From the NCBI GenBank assembly GCA_963730365.1, contig CAVSRM010000015.1, positions 62,001 through 126,000 on the forward strand: a stretch of 64,000 nt of DNA, written 5' to 3'. The DNA comes from Fodinibacter sp963730365. Lineage in GTDB: Bacteria; Actinomycetota; Actinomycetes; Actinomycetales; Dermatophilaceae. The position numbers were made by a program, and so were the translations under genes. A model generated the notes under the pieces. It had not been told where the DNA came from and ran no database searches. It worked only from the letters and a program-made list of their open reading frames with translations. Below are positions 41,878 through 51,191 of this stretch, piece after piece (within the stretch, counting starts at the first letter, position 1; the number at the start of each line of letters is the position of its first letter).

Positions 41878-43614
41878 ATGACATCGAATCGTCGGCGCGC
41901 TCTCGGCGCAGCCATCGCGGCGGGCGCCCTCGCCGCGCTCACGGTGACCACCCCGGCAGTCGCCAAGGACAAGCCAGGGAAGCCCGACAAGGGGCAAGGA
42001 CCGCTGCAGAGCATCCAGCTGCTCTCGTTCAACGACTACCACGGACACGTCGAGGCCATAGACACCTTCGGTTCCGCGAGGACCCCGGCCGGTGGCGCGG
42101 AGTACCTGTCCAGCGCGTTGACGAGCCTGCGCGCCGAGGCGCCCAAGGGTCGCTCGCTCACCGTCGCGGCAGGTGACCTCATCGGCGGCTCGACGTTTCT
42201 CTCCGGCATCTTCCACGACGAGCCGTCCGTCGAGACCCTCAACGCGATGGGCCTGGACGTCAGCAGCGTGGGCAACCACGAGTTCGACGAAGGCACCGAC
42301 GAGCTGCTCCGTATGCAAGACGGCGGCTGCCACCCGGTCGACGGCTGCTACTTCGAGGACGACCCGTACGGTGGCGCCGACTTCCCGTGGCTCGCGGCCA
42401 ACGTCGTGAAGAAGGACGGCACGGGCACCTTGCTTCCGGGCACGTGGGTCAAGAAGATCGCCGGAATGAAGGTCGGCTTCATCGGCATGACCCTCGAGGC
42501 CACACCCACCATCGTCAACCCGGCCGGCGTCTCGAGCGTCGAGTTCAAGGACGAGGTGAAGACCGCCAATGCGCAGGCTGCGGCCCTGAAGAAGCAGGGC
42601 GTGAAGTCGATCGTCGTCCTGCTCCACGAGGGGGGCTACCAGACCGGTGGCCTCAGCCAGTGCGTCGGCATCTCCGACCCGATTGCCACGATCGCGAAGA
42701 CGATGACCTCCGAGGTCGACGCGATCATCACCGGACACACGCACCAGCCGTACGTCTGCTCGATCGACGACCCGGCGGGTAACCCGCGCTTGGTCACGAG
42801 CGCCGCGTCGTTCGGTCAGGTGGTCACCGAGACCAACCTCGTCATCGACCGCCGCACCGGTGACGTCGACCGTGCCGCGACGAGCGCGCGGAACATCCTC
42901 ATCGAACAAAGCCTCTTCTCGCCGGACCCGAAGCAGACCGAGATCCTCGACAAGTGGAACGTCCTCGCCGGGCCGCTGAAGAGCAAGGTCGTCGGCACCC
43001 ACGAGGAGCCGATCGAGGGCGACGGTGTCAACGGTCCCAAGTGCCGCTGCCAGGAGACCCCGATCGCCGACCTCGTCGCCGACGCAATCCTCTACAACAC
43101 CGAGTCCATCGGCGCGGAGATCGCGCTGATGAACGTCGGTGGAGTCCGGGCGAGCCTCAATGCCCAGACGTACGGAGAGGACCCGGGCGAGATCACCTAC
43201 GCGGAGGCGTTCGACATCGCTCCATTCGGCAACGTCTACGTCGCGCTCGACCTCACGGGTGCGCAGCTCAGGACCGTCCTTGAGCAGCAGTACCAGGAGG
43301 TGGACGCTCGCGGCTCACGCCCGATGCTGGCCCTGGGTGTGTCCGAGGGCTTCACCTACACCTGGGACGCGACGCGGGCTCCGGGCTCGCGTGTGGTGCC
43401 CGGGTCGATGAAGCTCGACGGCGTCGTCATCGGTGACACCGACACCGTTCGGGTCGGCACGCTGAACTTCCTCGCCGACGGTGGTGACCTGTTCACCGGG
43501 TTCGCCGCCGGCACCAACGTCGTCGGTGGATCGGGAGACCTCGAGGGTCTGGTCGCGTACTTCGAGGCCAACCCCGGGCTCACGGCCCCGGCCGACCGCG
43601 TCGCGGGGCTCTGA
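41878..43614 (+). CDS. Secreted 5'-nucleotidase / bifunctional metallophosphatase
   Basis: 578 residues from ATG 41878 (GGAGAG at 41869-41874). The signal peptide MTSNRRRALGAAIAAGALAA ends near TTPAVAKD. The metallophosphoesterase domain shows LLSFNDYHGHVE, AAGDLIGGSTFLSG, VGNHEFDEGTDELL, VVLLHEGGY and ITGHTHQPYVC (metal ligands D, H, N, H, H). The C-terminal 5'-nucleotidase domain has CQETPIADLVADAIL and NVGGVRASLNA. No LPXTG or membrane anchor is visible, so it is probably released or wall-associated. It likely dephosphorylates external nucleotides for phosphate and nucleoside supply. Confidence 0.92.
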   Translation: MTSNRRRALGAAIAAGALAALTVTTPAVAKDKPGKPDKGQGPLQSIQLLSFNDYHGHVEAIDTFGSARTPAGGAEYLSSALTSLRAEAPKGRSLTVAAGDLIGGSTFLSGIFHDEPSVETLNAMGLDVSSVGNHEFDEGTDELLRMQDGGCHPVDGCYFEDDPYGGADFPWLAANVVKKDGTGTLLPGTWVKKIAGMKVGFIGMTLEATPTIVNPAGVSSVEFKDEVKTANAQAAALKKQGVKSIVVLLHEGGYQTGGLSQCVGISDPIATIAKTMTSEVDAIITGHTHQPYVCSIDDPAGNPRLVTSAASFGQVVTETNLVIDRRTGDVDRAATSARNILIEQSLFSPDPKQTEILDKWNVLAGPLKSKVVGTHEEPIEGDGVNGPKCRCQETPIADLVADAILYNTESIGAEIALMNVGGVRASLNAQTYGEDPGEITYAEAFDIAPFGNVYVALDLTGAQLRTVLEQQYQEVDARGSRPMLALGVSEGFTYTWDATRAPGSRVVPGSMKLDGVVIGDTDTVRVGTLNFLADGGDLFTGFAAGTNVVGGSGDLEGLVAYFEANPGLTAPADRVAGL

Positions 43615-43640
43615 CCGAGCACCGCACGTCGCACGAGCGC

Positions 43641-43671
43641 GAGGGCCGCACCCGGCACGGGTGCGGCCCTC
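43641..43671 (+). terminator. Terminator hairpin after the 5'-nucleotidase
   Basis: Perfect 13-bp stem GAGGGCCGCACCC / GGGTGCGGCCCTC with a 5-base loop, 26 bp after the stop codon. Confidence 0.75.
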
Positions 43672-43690
43672 GCCGCGGTCCGGGCTCGTG

Positions 43691-43723
43691 GTGCCGTCCC
43701 GGTCCCAGCGGCCGGGACGGCAC
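43691..43723 (+). terminator. Second hairpin in the same gap
   Basis: Perfect 12-bp stem GTGCCGTCCCGG / CCGGGACGGCAC, 19 bp after the first hairpin and 45 bp before the peptidase start. Could be a back-up terminator or a leader structure of the next gene. Confidence 0.55.
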
Positions 43724-43767
43724 CTCCACCCGAGGATGGGCGTGGGAGTCGGATTACAGTGGCGCCC

Positions 43768-45900
43768 ATGCCGAGCCCCTCCACGCCGAGCCCACCCACC
43801 CCAGACCGCCGCACCCACCGCAGGGAGCACCACGGCGAGGTGTTCGAGGACCCCTTCGAGTGGATGCGCGACGGTGAGGCCCCCGAGGTCGTTGCCCACC
43901 TCGAGGCCGAGAACGCCTACGCCGAGGCGTGCACCGAGCACCTCGCACCACTGCGGGGCCAGATCTTCGAGGAGATCCGATCGAGGGTCAAGGAGACCGA
44001 CCTGTCGGTGCCGGTGGCCAGCGGCCCGTGGTGGTACTTCTCCCGCACCACCGAGGGCAGGCAGTATGCCGCCCAGGTGCGCGTGCCGTTGACCGACCGC
44101 GCCCTGCGACCGGACCCCGAGGGTGAGCCGTCAGTCGCGGAGCAGGTCGTCGTCGACGGAAACGTCGAGGCCGGGGACAGCGAGTTCTTCTCCATCGGGG
44201 CACTGACCGTCAGCTCGGACCACCGTCTCGTCGCGTTCGCGGTCGATACGGAAGGGGATGAGCGCTTCTCGCTCGTCGTGCGGGTGATCGAGACCGGTGA
44301 GGTGCTCGACCGCTCCCTGACCGGCATCGGCTACGGCTGCGAGTTCAGCCGAGACGGCCGGTTCGTCTTCTACACCCGCCTCGACGACGCGTGGCGTCCG
44401 TACCAGCTGTGGCGGCACCGGGTCGGCGGCGACCCGGAAGAGGACGTCCTCCTCCACGAGGAGGGCGACGAGCGGTTCTGGATGGGCATCTCCTCCAGTC
44501 GGGACGAGCGGTGGCTGCTGCTCGGGCTCGGCTCGAAGACGACCTCGGAGGTCCACCTCCTGTCGGCCGATGACCCCGAGGGGGAGTGGCGGGCCGTCTC
44601 TCCCCGGAGAGACGGCGTCGAGTACGACGTCGAACCGGCCTCCGACCGGTTGCTCATCGTGCACAACACCGACGCCCCCGACGGTGACCTGGCCTGGGCG
44701 CCGCTCGAGGCGACCAGCCACGAGCAGTGGGTGCCGCTGCTGGCCTCGGCGCCGGGAGAGCGGTTCGTCGGGGTCGACGCCTTCGACGACGTGAGCGTCC
44801 TGTCGCTGAGGTCGAACGGGCTCACGGCCGTGCGGGTGCTGCCCCGCGACCCCGCCGCCGCCACCGGACACGGGCGGCCCTGGGACATCGACGTCGACCA
44901 CGAGGTCCACTCGATCGGGGTCGGGGACAACCCGGAGCCGGCGACGACGGCGCTCCAGGTCGTCGTCGAGTCCTTCACGAGTCCGCGCACGGTCCTCGAG
45001 GTCGACCTCACGACGGGGGTGCGCACGGTGCTCAAGCGCCAGCCGGTGCTGGGCGACTTCGACGAGTCCGACTACGTCGAGCACCGACTGTGGGCGACCG
45101 CCGACGACGGGGTACGGGTGCCGATCTCTGTGGTCCACCGCGTGGGCATGGAGCCCGACGGGTCGCACCCCGGCCTCGTGACGGCATACGGGGCGTACGA
45201 GATCAGCTCGGACCCCTACTTCTCGGTCGCCCGGCTCAGCCTGCTCGACCGTGGCGTCGTGTTCGCCGTCGCCCACGTTCGCGGTGGCGGCGAGATGGGC
45301 CGGCACTGGTACGACCACGGGAAGATGCTCGCCAAGCGCAACACCTTCACCGACACCGTCGCCTGCGTCGCCCACCTCGTCGACACCGGGTGGATGGCGC
45401 GCCAACGGGTCGGGCTGGAAGGCGGCTCTGCGGGGGGCCTGCTCGTCGGGGCCGTCCTCAACCTCGCACCCGAGCGCTTCGCGGTGGCGCACGCGGCAGT
45501 GCCCTTCGTGGACGCCCTCAGCACGATCCTGCGACCCGACCTCCCGCTGACGGTGGGGGAGTGGGAGGAGTGGGGGAACCCCCTCGCGGACCCCGACGTG
45601 TATGCCTACATGCGCTCCTACACGCCGTACGACAACCTGTCGCCGGCCTCCTACCCGGCGGTGCTGGCCACGACGAGCCTCAACGACACCCGGGTGTTCT
45701 TCGTCGAGCCGGCCAAATGGGTGGCGCGACTGCGCGAGGTCACGACGAGCGACCCGGTGGACCGCCCGGTGCTTCTGCGCACCGAGATGGCGGCCGGGCA
45801 CGGGGGGCGGAGCGGGCGGTATGCCGCCTGGGAGCAGATCGCCTGGGAGTGGGCCTTCGTCCTGGACCGGCTCGGAGCGACGGAACGCGTCAGCGGGTGA
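43768..45900 (+). CDS. S9 family prolyl oligopeptidase (oligopeptidase B type)
   Basis: 710 residues from ATG 43768. An N-terminal segment HHGEVFEDPFEWMRDGEAPEV is typical of PtrB-like peptidases. A seven-bladed beta-propeller region (ISSSRDERWLLLG, GYGCEFSRDGRFVFY) is followed by the alpha/beta-hydrolase domain: AYGAYEISSDPYFSVARLSL, AHVRGGGEMGRHWYDHGKML and the nucleophile elbow EGGSAGGLLVG (catalytic Ser), with Asp and His in the C-terminal part (ATTSLNDTRV, AAGHGGRSGR). It cleaves short peptides, often after basic residues; cytosolic. Its end overlaps the convergent UspA gene by 11 bp. Confidence 0.92.
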   Translation: MPSPSTPSPPTPDRRTHRREHHGEVFEDPFEWMRDGEAPEVVAHLEAENAYAEACTEHLAPLRGQIFEEIRSRVKETDLSVPVASGPWWYFSRTTEGRQYAAQVRVPLTDRALRPDPEGEPSVAEQVVVDGNVEAGDSEFFSIGALTVSSDHRLVAFAVDTEGDERFSLVVRVIETGEVLDRSLTGIGYGCEFSRDGRFVFYTRLDDAWRPYQLWRHRVGGDPEEDVLLHEEGDERFWMGISSSRDERWLLLGLGSKTTSEVHLLSADDPEGEWRAVSPRRDGVEYDVEPASDRLLIVHNTDAPDGDLAWAPLEATSHEQWVPLLASAPGERFVGVDAFDDVSVLSLRSNGLTAVRVLPRDPAAATGHGRPWDIDVDHEVHSIGVGDNPEPATTALQVVVESFTSPRTVLEVDLTTGVRTVLKRQPVLGDFDESDYVEHRLWATADDGVRVPISVVHRVGMEPDGSHPGLVTAYGAYEISSDPYFSVARLSLLDRGVVFAVAHVRGGGEMGRHWYDHGKMLAKRNTFTDTVACVAHLVDTGWMARQRVGLEGGSAGGLLVGAVLNLAPERFAVAHAAVPFVDALSTILRPDLPLTVGEWEEWGNPLADPDVYAYMRSYTPYDNLSPASYPAVLATTSLNDTRVFFVEPAKWVARLREVTTSDPVDRPVLLRTEMAAGHGGRSGRYAAWEQIAWEWAFVLDRLGATERVSG

Positions 45901-46753
45901 AGAGGATCGGGCAGTAGCTGCGCCCCATGAGCCGCAGGGCCGTCGATCCCACGTGCAGTCCGGGGAACCCGCCGGAGCCACGGCTGCCGACGACGACGAG
46001 GGAGGCGCCCTCGGAACGCTCCACGAGGCTGCGCAACGGGTCGGCCCGCACGACCTCTTGCTCGACCTTGACCTCGGGCTGGGCCCGTCGCGCATCGGCG
46101 AGCGCCTCGTCGATGATGGACCCCACGCGGGACTGGTACTCGTCCCAGTCGGACGACGGTCCGAGGGTCGGGTCCTCTGCGCTGGTGGCCTGCCAGGCGT
46201 GCACGACGTCGAGCGAGCCACCGGTCAGCGCGGCCTCACGGAAGCCGGTGCGCAGCGCCCTCAATGACTCGGGTGAACCATCGACACCGACGACGACCCG
46301 CCCCCCGGTCACCGGGCGCCCGCTGAGCTCGTGCTGCACGACGAGCACCGGGCATCTCGCGTGCGTGACCACCTGCATCGCCACCGCCCCGACGCTGGCG
46401 CGGCTGAAGACACCGTTGCCCATCGCCCCGATCACGAGGAGGTCGGCCGTCTGCGAGGCGGCAACGAGCGCCTCGCTCGCGTAGCCGTCGCGCAACGCAG
46501 TCGTGACCGTGAGGTCCGGGTCGATCGCGTGGGCGCGCGCGGCGCCCTCGGCCAGAAGCCTCTTCCCGTGGGTGAGGATGACCTCACGGTCGGCGAGCGC
46601 TCCGAACCCGAGCATCGGCAGGTCCGTCGCGAAGGCATGCATGACGTGCAGGGTCATGCCCCGGTCGCTGGCGAACTGGGCGGCTCGGGCGACCGCGGTC
46701 TGGGAGAGCGGTGAACCATCGACCCCGACGACGACGCGCGAGACGCTGGACAT
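45890..46753 (-). CDS. Universal stress protein with two UspA domains
   Basis: 287 residues from ATG 46753 with GGAGGA just upstream. Domain 1 (residues ~1-140) starts VSRVVVGVDGSPLSQTAV and has LLVIGAMGNGVFSRASVGAVAMQV; domain 2 (~150-287) starts RVVVGVDGSPESLRAL and has LVVVGSRGSGGFPGLHVGSTALRLM, both with G-2x-G-9x-G(S)-type ATP sites. Tandem UspA proteins are common in Actinobacteria and often induced by hypoxia or stationary phase. It is convergent with the peptidase gene and divergent from mtnA. Confidence 0.93.
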   Translation of the reverse strand: MSSVSRVVVGVDGSPLSQTAVARAAQFASDRGMTLHVMHAFATDLPMLGFGALADREVILTHGKRLLAEGAARAHAIDPDLTVTTALRDGYASEALVAASQTADLLVIGAMGNGVFSRASVGAVAMQVVTHARCPVLVVQHELSGRPVTGGRVVVGVDGSPESLRALRTGFREAALTGGSLDVVHAWQATSAEDPTLGPSSDWDEYQSRVGSIIDEALADARRAQPEVKVEQEVVRADPLRSLVERSEGASLVVVGSRGSGGFPGLHVGSTALRLMGRSYCPILFTR

Positions 46754-46964
46754 GGTGTTCCTCCGATCGGGCCTTCGCGGGCTGTCGCGCCCACATCTCG
46801 ACCGTGGCACGGGCACCCCACTTCCGCAAGAGCGGGGCCGTGAGTCGCGGGTTCCGGGGACGAGACGTCGGCCACAGGTCTCATGAGGGGGACTGAGCGA
46901 CCGTGGGCCGTGCACGGTGGCACCCCCGGGGAGCAGCTCCTCGTGGCGGGCATAGGGTGGCGGC

Positions 46965-48005
46965 ATGCCGTTGAGTGCCATCGAGTGGGATGACGTCGGG
47001 GGCCGCGCCGGCGGCGGCGCCGTACGCGTGCTCGACCAGACGATGTTGCCGCTCCAGACGTCGTTCCGGAGCATCGACCGCACCGACGACCTCGTCGCCG
47101 CGATCGCGCAACTGGCCGTGCGCGGCGCTCCCGCTCTCGGGGTGGCCGGCGCCATGGGGGTGGTCGTCGCGATGGACGAAGGGGCGCGCGAGGGCTGGGA
47201 CGAGCCGACCGTGCAGGCTGCCGTCGACCGGGTGAGGCACGCGCGCCCGACGGCGGTCAACCTGGCCTGGGGGGTCGACGAGGTGCGTCCGCTCATGGCG
47301 AGGGGGAGGGACGCCGTGCTGGAGGCGGCCCTACGCGTGGCCGCGGAGGACGAGGCGGCCAACCGCGAGCTCTCACGGCTGGGCGCCGACTGGCTGCTGG
47401 GCCGGGTCGACCGACCGAGCCTGAGGGTCCTCACCCACTGCAACGCGGGGTTCCTGGCGACCTCGGCGTGGGGCACTGCCCTCGGGGTGATCCGCGAGCT
47501 GCATGCGCGGGGCCGGGTCGAGCTCGTCTACGCGGACGAGACGAGACCGCTGCTCCAGGGGGCCCGGCTGACGGCCTTCGAGCTGGCGAGCGACGGCATC
47601 CCCCACGTGGTGCAGACCGACTCGGCGGCCGCCTCGACGATCCTGCGGGGGTTGGTCGACGTGGCTGTCGTCGGTGCCGACCGAATCGCCGCCAACGGTG
47701 ACACCGCGAACAAGATCGGGACGTTGGGCGTCGCCCTGGCTTGTCGCGACGCCGACATCCCGTTCCTCGTGGCGGCGCCGTGGTCGACCGTGGACCTCTC
47801 GATGCCGGACGGGTCCGGGATCGAGATCGAGGAGCGGGACGGTTCCGAGGTGACCGTGCTGGCGGGAACCACTCTGGTGCCCGAGGGGACCAGCGGCTTC
47901 AACCCCGCCTTCGACGTGACTCCGGCCAGGCTCGTCGACGGGGTCACCACGGAGCGCGGGGTCGCCGAGCCACGGACCGGCCGGGACCTGCGCTCCTTCG
48001 CCTGA
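46965..48005 (+). CDS. mtnA: S-methyl-5-thioribose-1-phosphate isomerase
   Basis: 346 residues from ATG 46965. It isomerises methylthioribose-1-phosphate to methylthioribulose-1-phosphate in methionine salvage. Family features: RGAPALGVAGAMGVVVA, the catalytic Cys in LTHCNAG, YADETRPLLQGARLTAFEL, and the catalytic Asp in VGADRIAANGDTANKIGT, which separates it from eIF2B-type proteins. No other classic salvage genes lie next to it, but a class II aldolase gene is 2 kb away (49525-50154), which recalls the DHAP shunt for 5-deoxyribose by-products. Confidence 0.93.
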   Translation: MPLSAIEWDDVGGRAGGGAVRVLDQTMLPLQTSFRSIDRTDDLVAAIAQLAVRGAPALGVAGAMGVVVAMDEGAREGWDEPTVQAAVDRVRHARPTAVNLAWGVDEVRPLMARGRDAVLEAALRVAAEDEAANRELSRLGADWLLGRVDRPSLRVLTHCNAGFLATSAWGTALGVIRELHARGRVELVYADETRPLLQGARLTAFELASDGIPHVVQTDSAAASTILRGLVDVAVVGADRIAANGDTANKIGTLGVALACRDADIPFLVAAPWSTVDLSMPDGSGIEIEERDGSEVTVLAGTTLVPEGTSGFNPAFDVTPARLVDGVTTERGVAEPRTGRDLRSFA

Positions 48006-48067
48006 CCCCTCGGCGTCCCACCGGCGCGGCGACGAATGGTCGGGTCGGGATCGGCACACGGTCTGGC

Positions 48068-48116
48068 CTTCATCTGCGGCAAATGAAGGTAAGATCTTCA
48101 TATGAAGGATATGAAG
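48068..48116 (+). promoter_or_regulatory. ATGAAG/CTTCAT half-site array at the satD start
   Basis: Half-sites: CTTCAT 48068-48073, ATGAAG 48083-48088, CTTCAT 48096-48101, ATGAAG 48102-48107, ATGAAG 48111-48116. The middle pair is a perfect 12-bp palindrome CTTCATATGAAG that includes the ATG at 48102. It probably is an operator; SatD itself ends in a helix-turn-helix and may be its ligand. Confidence 0.55.
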
Positions 48117-48752
48117 ACCAGCGCTTCACCGTGCGTCCTCCTCGGTGATGTCGTCGGGTCACGGAACAGCCGGGACCGGCAAGGGCTCCATCGCTCCCTC
48201 GAGGACGTGCTCGCCCGGGTGAACGACGAGGTCCCGGCCACGACGGACCTGAGGGTGACCGTCGGCGACGAGTTCCAGGGCACCTACCCGACCCTCGGGG
48301 CAGCGATCGACGCGGCGCTCAGGGTCCGGCTCGCGCTGATGCCCGAGGTCGACACGCGGTTCGGCCTGGGTCGCGGTGACGTGACGGTGCTCGACGAGAG
48401 CAGGGGCATCGAGGACGGGCCCGGTTGGTGGTCGGCCCGCAGCGCGATCGAGACGGTCGCCGACCTCGCCGAGCGGGCCGCCACCCGCCACGCCCGGACG
48501 GCCTACCGAGCTTCGGGCACCGAGCCCACCGGCCCGGCGGTCGACGCGGCCCTGCTCTGTCGGGACCATCTGGTTGGCTCGTTGTCGGACAGGTCGCTCC
48601 GTCTCCTGAAAGGGCTCATGCACCCGCACACCACCCAGAGCACCCTCGCTGAGCGCGAGGGCATCAGTGCGTCGGCCGTGTCCCAGCGAGTTCGCACCGA
48701 CGGCATCGGGGCGGTCCTTGCCGCCCAGGAGCTCCTGCGGGGCATCCCGTGA
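48102..48752 (+). CDS. SatD family protein with C-terminal helix-turn-helix
   Basis: 216 residues from ATG 48102 (ATG 48111 also possible). The N-terminal CVLLGDVVGSRNSRDRQGL, VTVGDEFQGTYPTLGAAIDAAL, and RFGLGRGDVTV blocks match SatD, first named in the S. mutans sat locus (acid/secretion stress), function unknown; D-V-(V)-x-SR and GDEFQG recall nucleotide-cyclase-like folds. The last ~50 residues (STLAEREGISASAVSQRVR) look like a sigma-70 region 4/MarR-type helix-turn-helix, so DNA binding is likely. It overlaps the following membrane protein by 4 bp. A half-site array covers its start. Confidence 0.8.
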   Translation: MKDMKTSASPCVLLGDVVGSRNSRDRQGLHRSLEDVLARVNDEVPATTDLRVTVGDEFQGTYPTLGAAIDAALRVRLALMPEVDTRFGLGRGDVTVLDESRGIEDGPGWWSARSAIETVADLAERAATRHARTAYRASGTEPTGPAVDAALLCRDHLVGSLSDRSLRLLKGLMHPHTTQSTLAEREGISASAVSQRVRTDGIGAVLAAQELLRGIP

Positions 48753-49504
48753 GCTGGCTGGCCGTCTGGCTGATCGGGCTCGGCACGGCCGACCTCGTCC
48801 GCGCCGGCCAGCGCACCCGCCGCTGGGCGCTCCCGAGCGGCGTGGTGTCGGTCGTGGGCCTCGCTCTCCTCGCGGGGCTCACCGCACCCATCGATCTCGT
48901 GGTTCTCGCCGCGGCTCTCGTCCCGCTCGCGCTGTGGATCCGATACTCCACCCAGGCGCTGGCCTACGGTTCCGGACACTGGGCTGCGCTGACCTCGCTG
49001 CTGGTGGCCTGCGCGGGGCTCGTCCTCCTCTCCGGTTGGGCCAGCCCCGCGGGCGGCGTCCTCCAGCAGTGGCTGGGTTGGGCCGACCCTCCCCTGGTCG
49101 GGGATGTCGCGCCCGGTCGCCTCCTCCTCGTCGTGGGGCTGCTCCTCGTCAACCTCGTCACCGCCAACCTGCTCGTCCGACTGGTCCTGCTGAGCGTCGG
49201 CGCCCTGCGACCGGCACTTCCCCCCGACCCCAGCACCCAGGCGTCCGACGAGCTCAAGGGAGGGCGGTTGCTGGGGCCGATGGAGCGGGTCCTCATCCTC
49301 GGTCTCGGGCTCGCCGGTCAGCTCACTGCCGCCGGCCTCGTCATCGCCGCCAAGGGCCTCATCCGCTTTCCCGAGCTCCAGGCCAAGCGGGACGACCGCA
49401 CGAGCGTCGACGGGGTGGGCATCGACGCCGTCACCGAGTACTTCCTCGTGGGGTCGTTCGTGTCGTGGCTCCTCGCACTGGGGAGCCTCGCCTTCACCCG
49501 GTGA
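48749..49504 (+). CDS. Multi-pass membrane protein partnered with SatD
   Basis: 251 residues from GTG 48749 (GTGA overlap with satD). Six or so hydrophobic segments: VVSVVGLALLAGLTAPIDLV, WAALTSLLVACAGLVLL, LLLVVGLLLVNLVTANLLV, ILGLGLAGQLTAAGLVIAAK and VGSFVSWLLALGSLAF. The C-terminal pattern ERVLILGLGLAGQ... AAKGLIRFPEL... TEYFLVGSFVSWLLAL is shared with DUF3307-type proteins that occur next to SatD. Function unknown; the cytoplasmic SatD probably works with this membrane partner. Confidence 0.75.
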   Translation: MSWLAVWLIGLGTADLVRAGQRTRRWALPSGVVSVVGLALLAGLTAPIDLVVLAAALVPLALWIRYSTQALAYGSGHWAALTSLLVACAGLVLLSGWASPAGGVLQQWLGWADPPLVGDVAPGRLLLVVGLLLVNLVTANLLVRLVLLSVGALRPALPPDPSTQASDELKGGRLLGPMERVLILGLGLAGQLTAAGLVIAAKGLIRFPELQAKRDDRTSVDGVGIDAVTEYFLVGSFVSWLLALGSLAFTR

Positions 49505-49524
49505 CTCCGGAAGCGCTCCCGGGG

Positions 49525-50154
49525 TCAGACCGTGATGATGTCGTCCTTCCACTCGGCCGGGAAGTCTGCGGTCGTGTTGCCCGCCACGAGCAGTCGGTAG
49601 GTCATCGCCGCTGCCTCCTCGAGGTTGAGGGCTCGCCGCAGCGCCATCGACACCGTGTCCCCGACGGTCGAGCAGCCGTGGTGGGCCAGCACGACCGCGT
49701 CGTGGTCCACGACCGCCTGGCCGGCGAGGCGGGCGATCTCCTCCGAGCCCGAGGGGTGGAAGGGCACCCGACCCACGCCGCCGAGGTAGTACTGGTGGTC
49801 CAGCGTCGTGAAGCGGATCGGTGCCTCGAGCATGTCCACCAGCAGCACATGTTGTGGGTGCAGGTGCACGACGGCCGCGACGTCGGCGCGCACGGCGTAG
49901 GTCTGCTGGTGCAGCTTCCACTCGACGGAGGGCCGCGGCGCTCCTCCCACGTGGTCTCCGGAGAGGGTCAGCTCGGCGAAGTCCTCCGCCGTCAGGCGGT
50001 CCAGCCAGGTTCCGGAACCCGTGACGACGAACCGGTCCGTCCCGGGCAGGCGGGCGGACAGGTTCCCCCCGCTGGCCTGGACGAGTCCACGGTCGACGAC
50101 GTGCCGTCCGGCGTCGATGAGCTGGTCGATGGTGCGGTCACGGTCTGTCGCCAT
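49525..50154 (-). CDS. Class II aldolase/adducin family protein
   Basis: 209 residues from ATG 50154. Zn-dependent class II aldolase fold: the SGGNLSARLPG loop binds phosphate, catalytic Glu78 is in SVEWKLH, zinc ligands His97 and His99 in VVHLHPQH, and His159 in LAHHGCSTVG. Family members include fuculose-phosphate aldolase, ribulose-phosphate epimerase-like enzymes, methylthioribulose-1-phosphate dehydratase (MtnB) and the aldolase of the DHAP shunt. The nearby mtnA favours a methylthioribulose/deoxyribulose phosphate substrate, but this is inference. It is convergent with the SatD operon. Confidence 0.85.
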   Translation of the reverse strand: MATDRDRTIDQLIDAGRHVVDRGLVQASGGNLSARLPGTDRFVVTGSGTWLDRLTAEDFAELTLSGDHVGGAPRPSVEWKLHQQTYAVRADVAAVVHLHPQHVLLVDMLEAPIRFTTLDHQYYLGGVGRVPFHPSGSEEIARLAGQAVVDHDAVVLAHHGCSTVGDTVSMALRRALNLEEAAAMTYRLLVAGNTTADFPAEWKDDIITV

Positions 50155-50251
50155 GGTGCGATTGTGACCCATGGCGCCTCGGGGATCGACGGCGCCCGGA
50201 CGGTGACGGGTTCGCGCGGCGAAGGGGGTTCCCCGAGATGGCGCTGTCCCC

Positions 50252-50490
50252 TCAGCTGTAGCTGCCCTGCACCGCGTTCACGACGATTGTGCCGACCGAC
50301 AGGACGACGACTCCGACGACCACGTCGGCCATGAGGGACCGCTGCGACCCCGTGGTGTCCGGTGCGACGGCGCCCTCGACGCCCTAGCCCGCGAGCAGCC
50401 CGAAGACGACGAAGACCGGGGACACCGCGAGCCACAGCCATGGGGCCCGGGCCGTGGAGTCGGTCGGGGGGATGTCGGGTGCTCGGACAC
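50252..50490 (-). pseudogene. Broken small membrane protein gene
   Basis: Starting at GTG 50490 (MSEHPTSP) a frameshift within a run of C bases leads into WLWLAVSPVFVVFGLLAG, then an in-frame TAG at about 50386, and then DTTGSQRSLMADVVVGVVVL with SVGTIVVNAVQGSYS and TGA at 50252. With one extra base and no TAG it would be an ~80-residue protein with two membrane helices. Two lesions in so short a gene suggest decay. No family recognised. Confidence 0.5.
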
Positions 50491-50678
50491 GGTGGACTCA
50501 CATTCTCTTCGGCGGATGGAGGACGGGCCGTAACTCTGTCGGAGGCTCGGAGCACAGCCTCGTGGCGACCCTCGTCGCGGAGCGTCACCAGCAAGCGAGG
50601 AACCACTCGTCTTCGGACAGGTCAACCTTGGTCGTGGGGATGCTGGGGCAGTCTTGACGATGCTGGGACGATGTCCGG

Positions 50679-51191
<513 letters not shown>

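Noticed and set aside
46880..46910. DosR-type hypoxia box (GGGGACTGAGCGACC) upstream of the tandem UspA gene
   Set aside because: Only one half of the palindrome matches the GGGACT/AGTCCC consensus; too weak without expression data.
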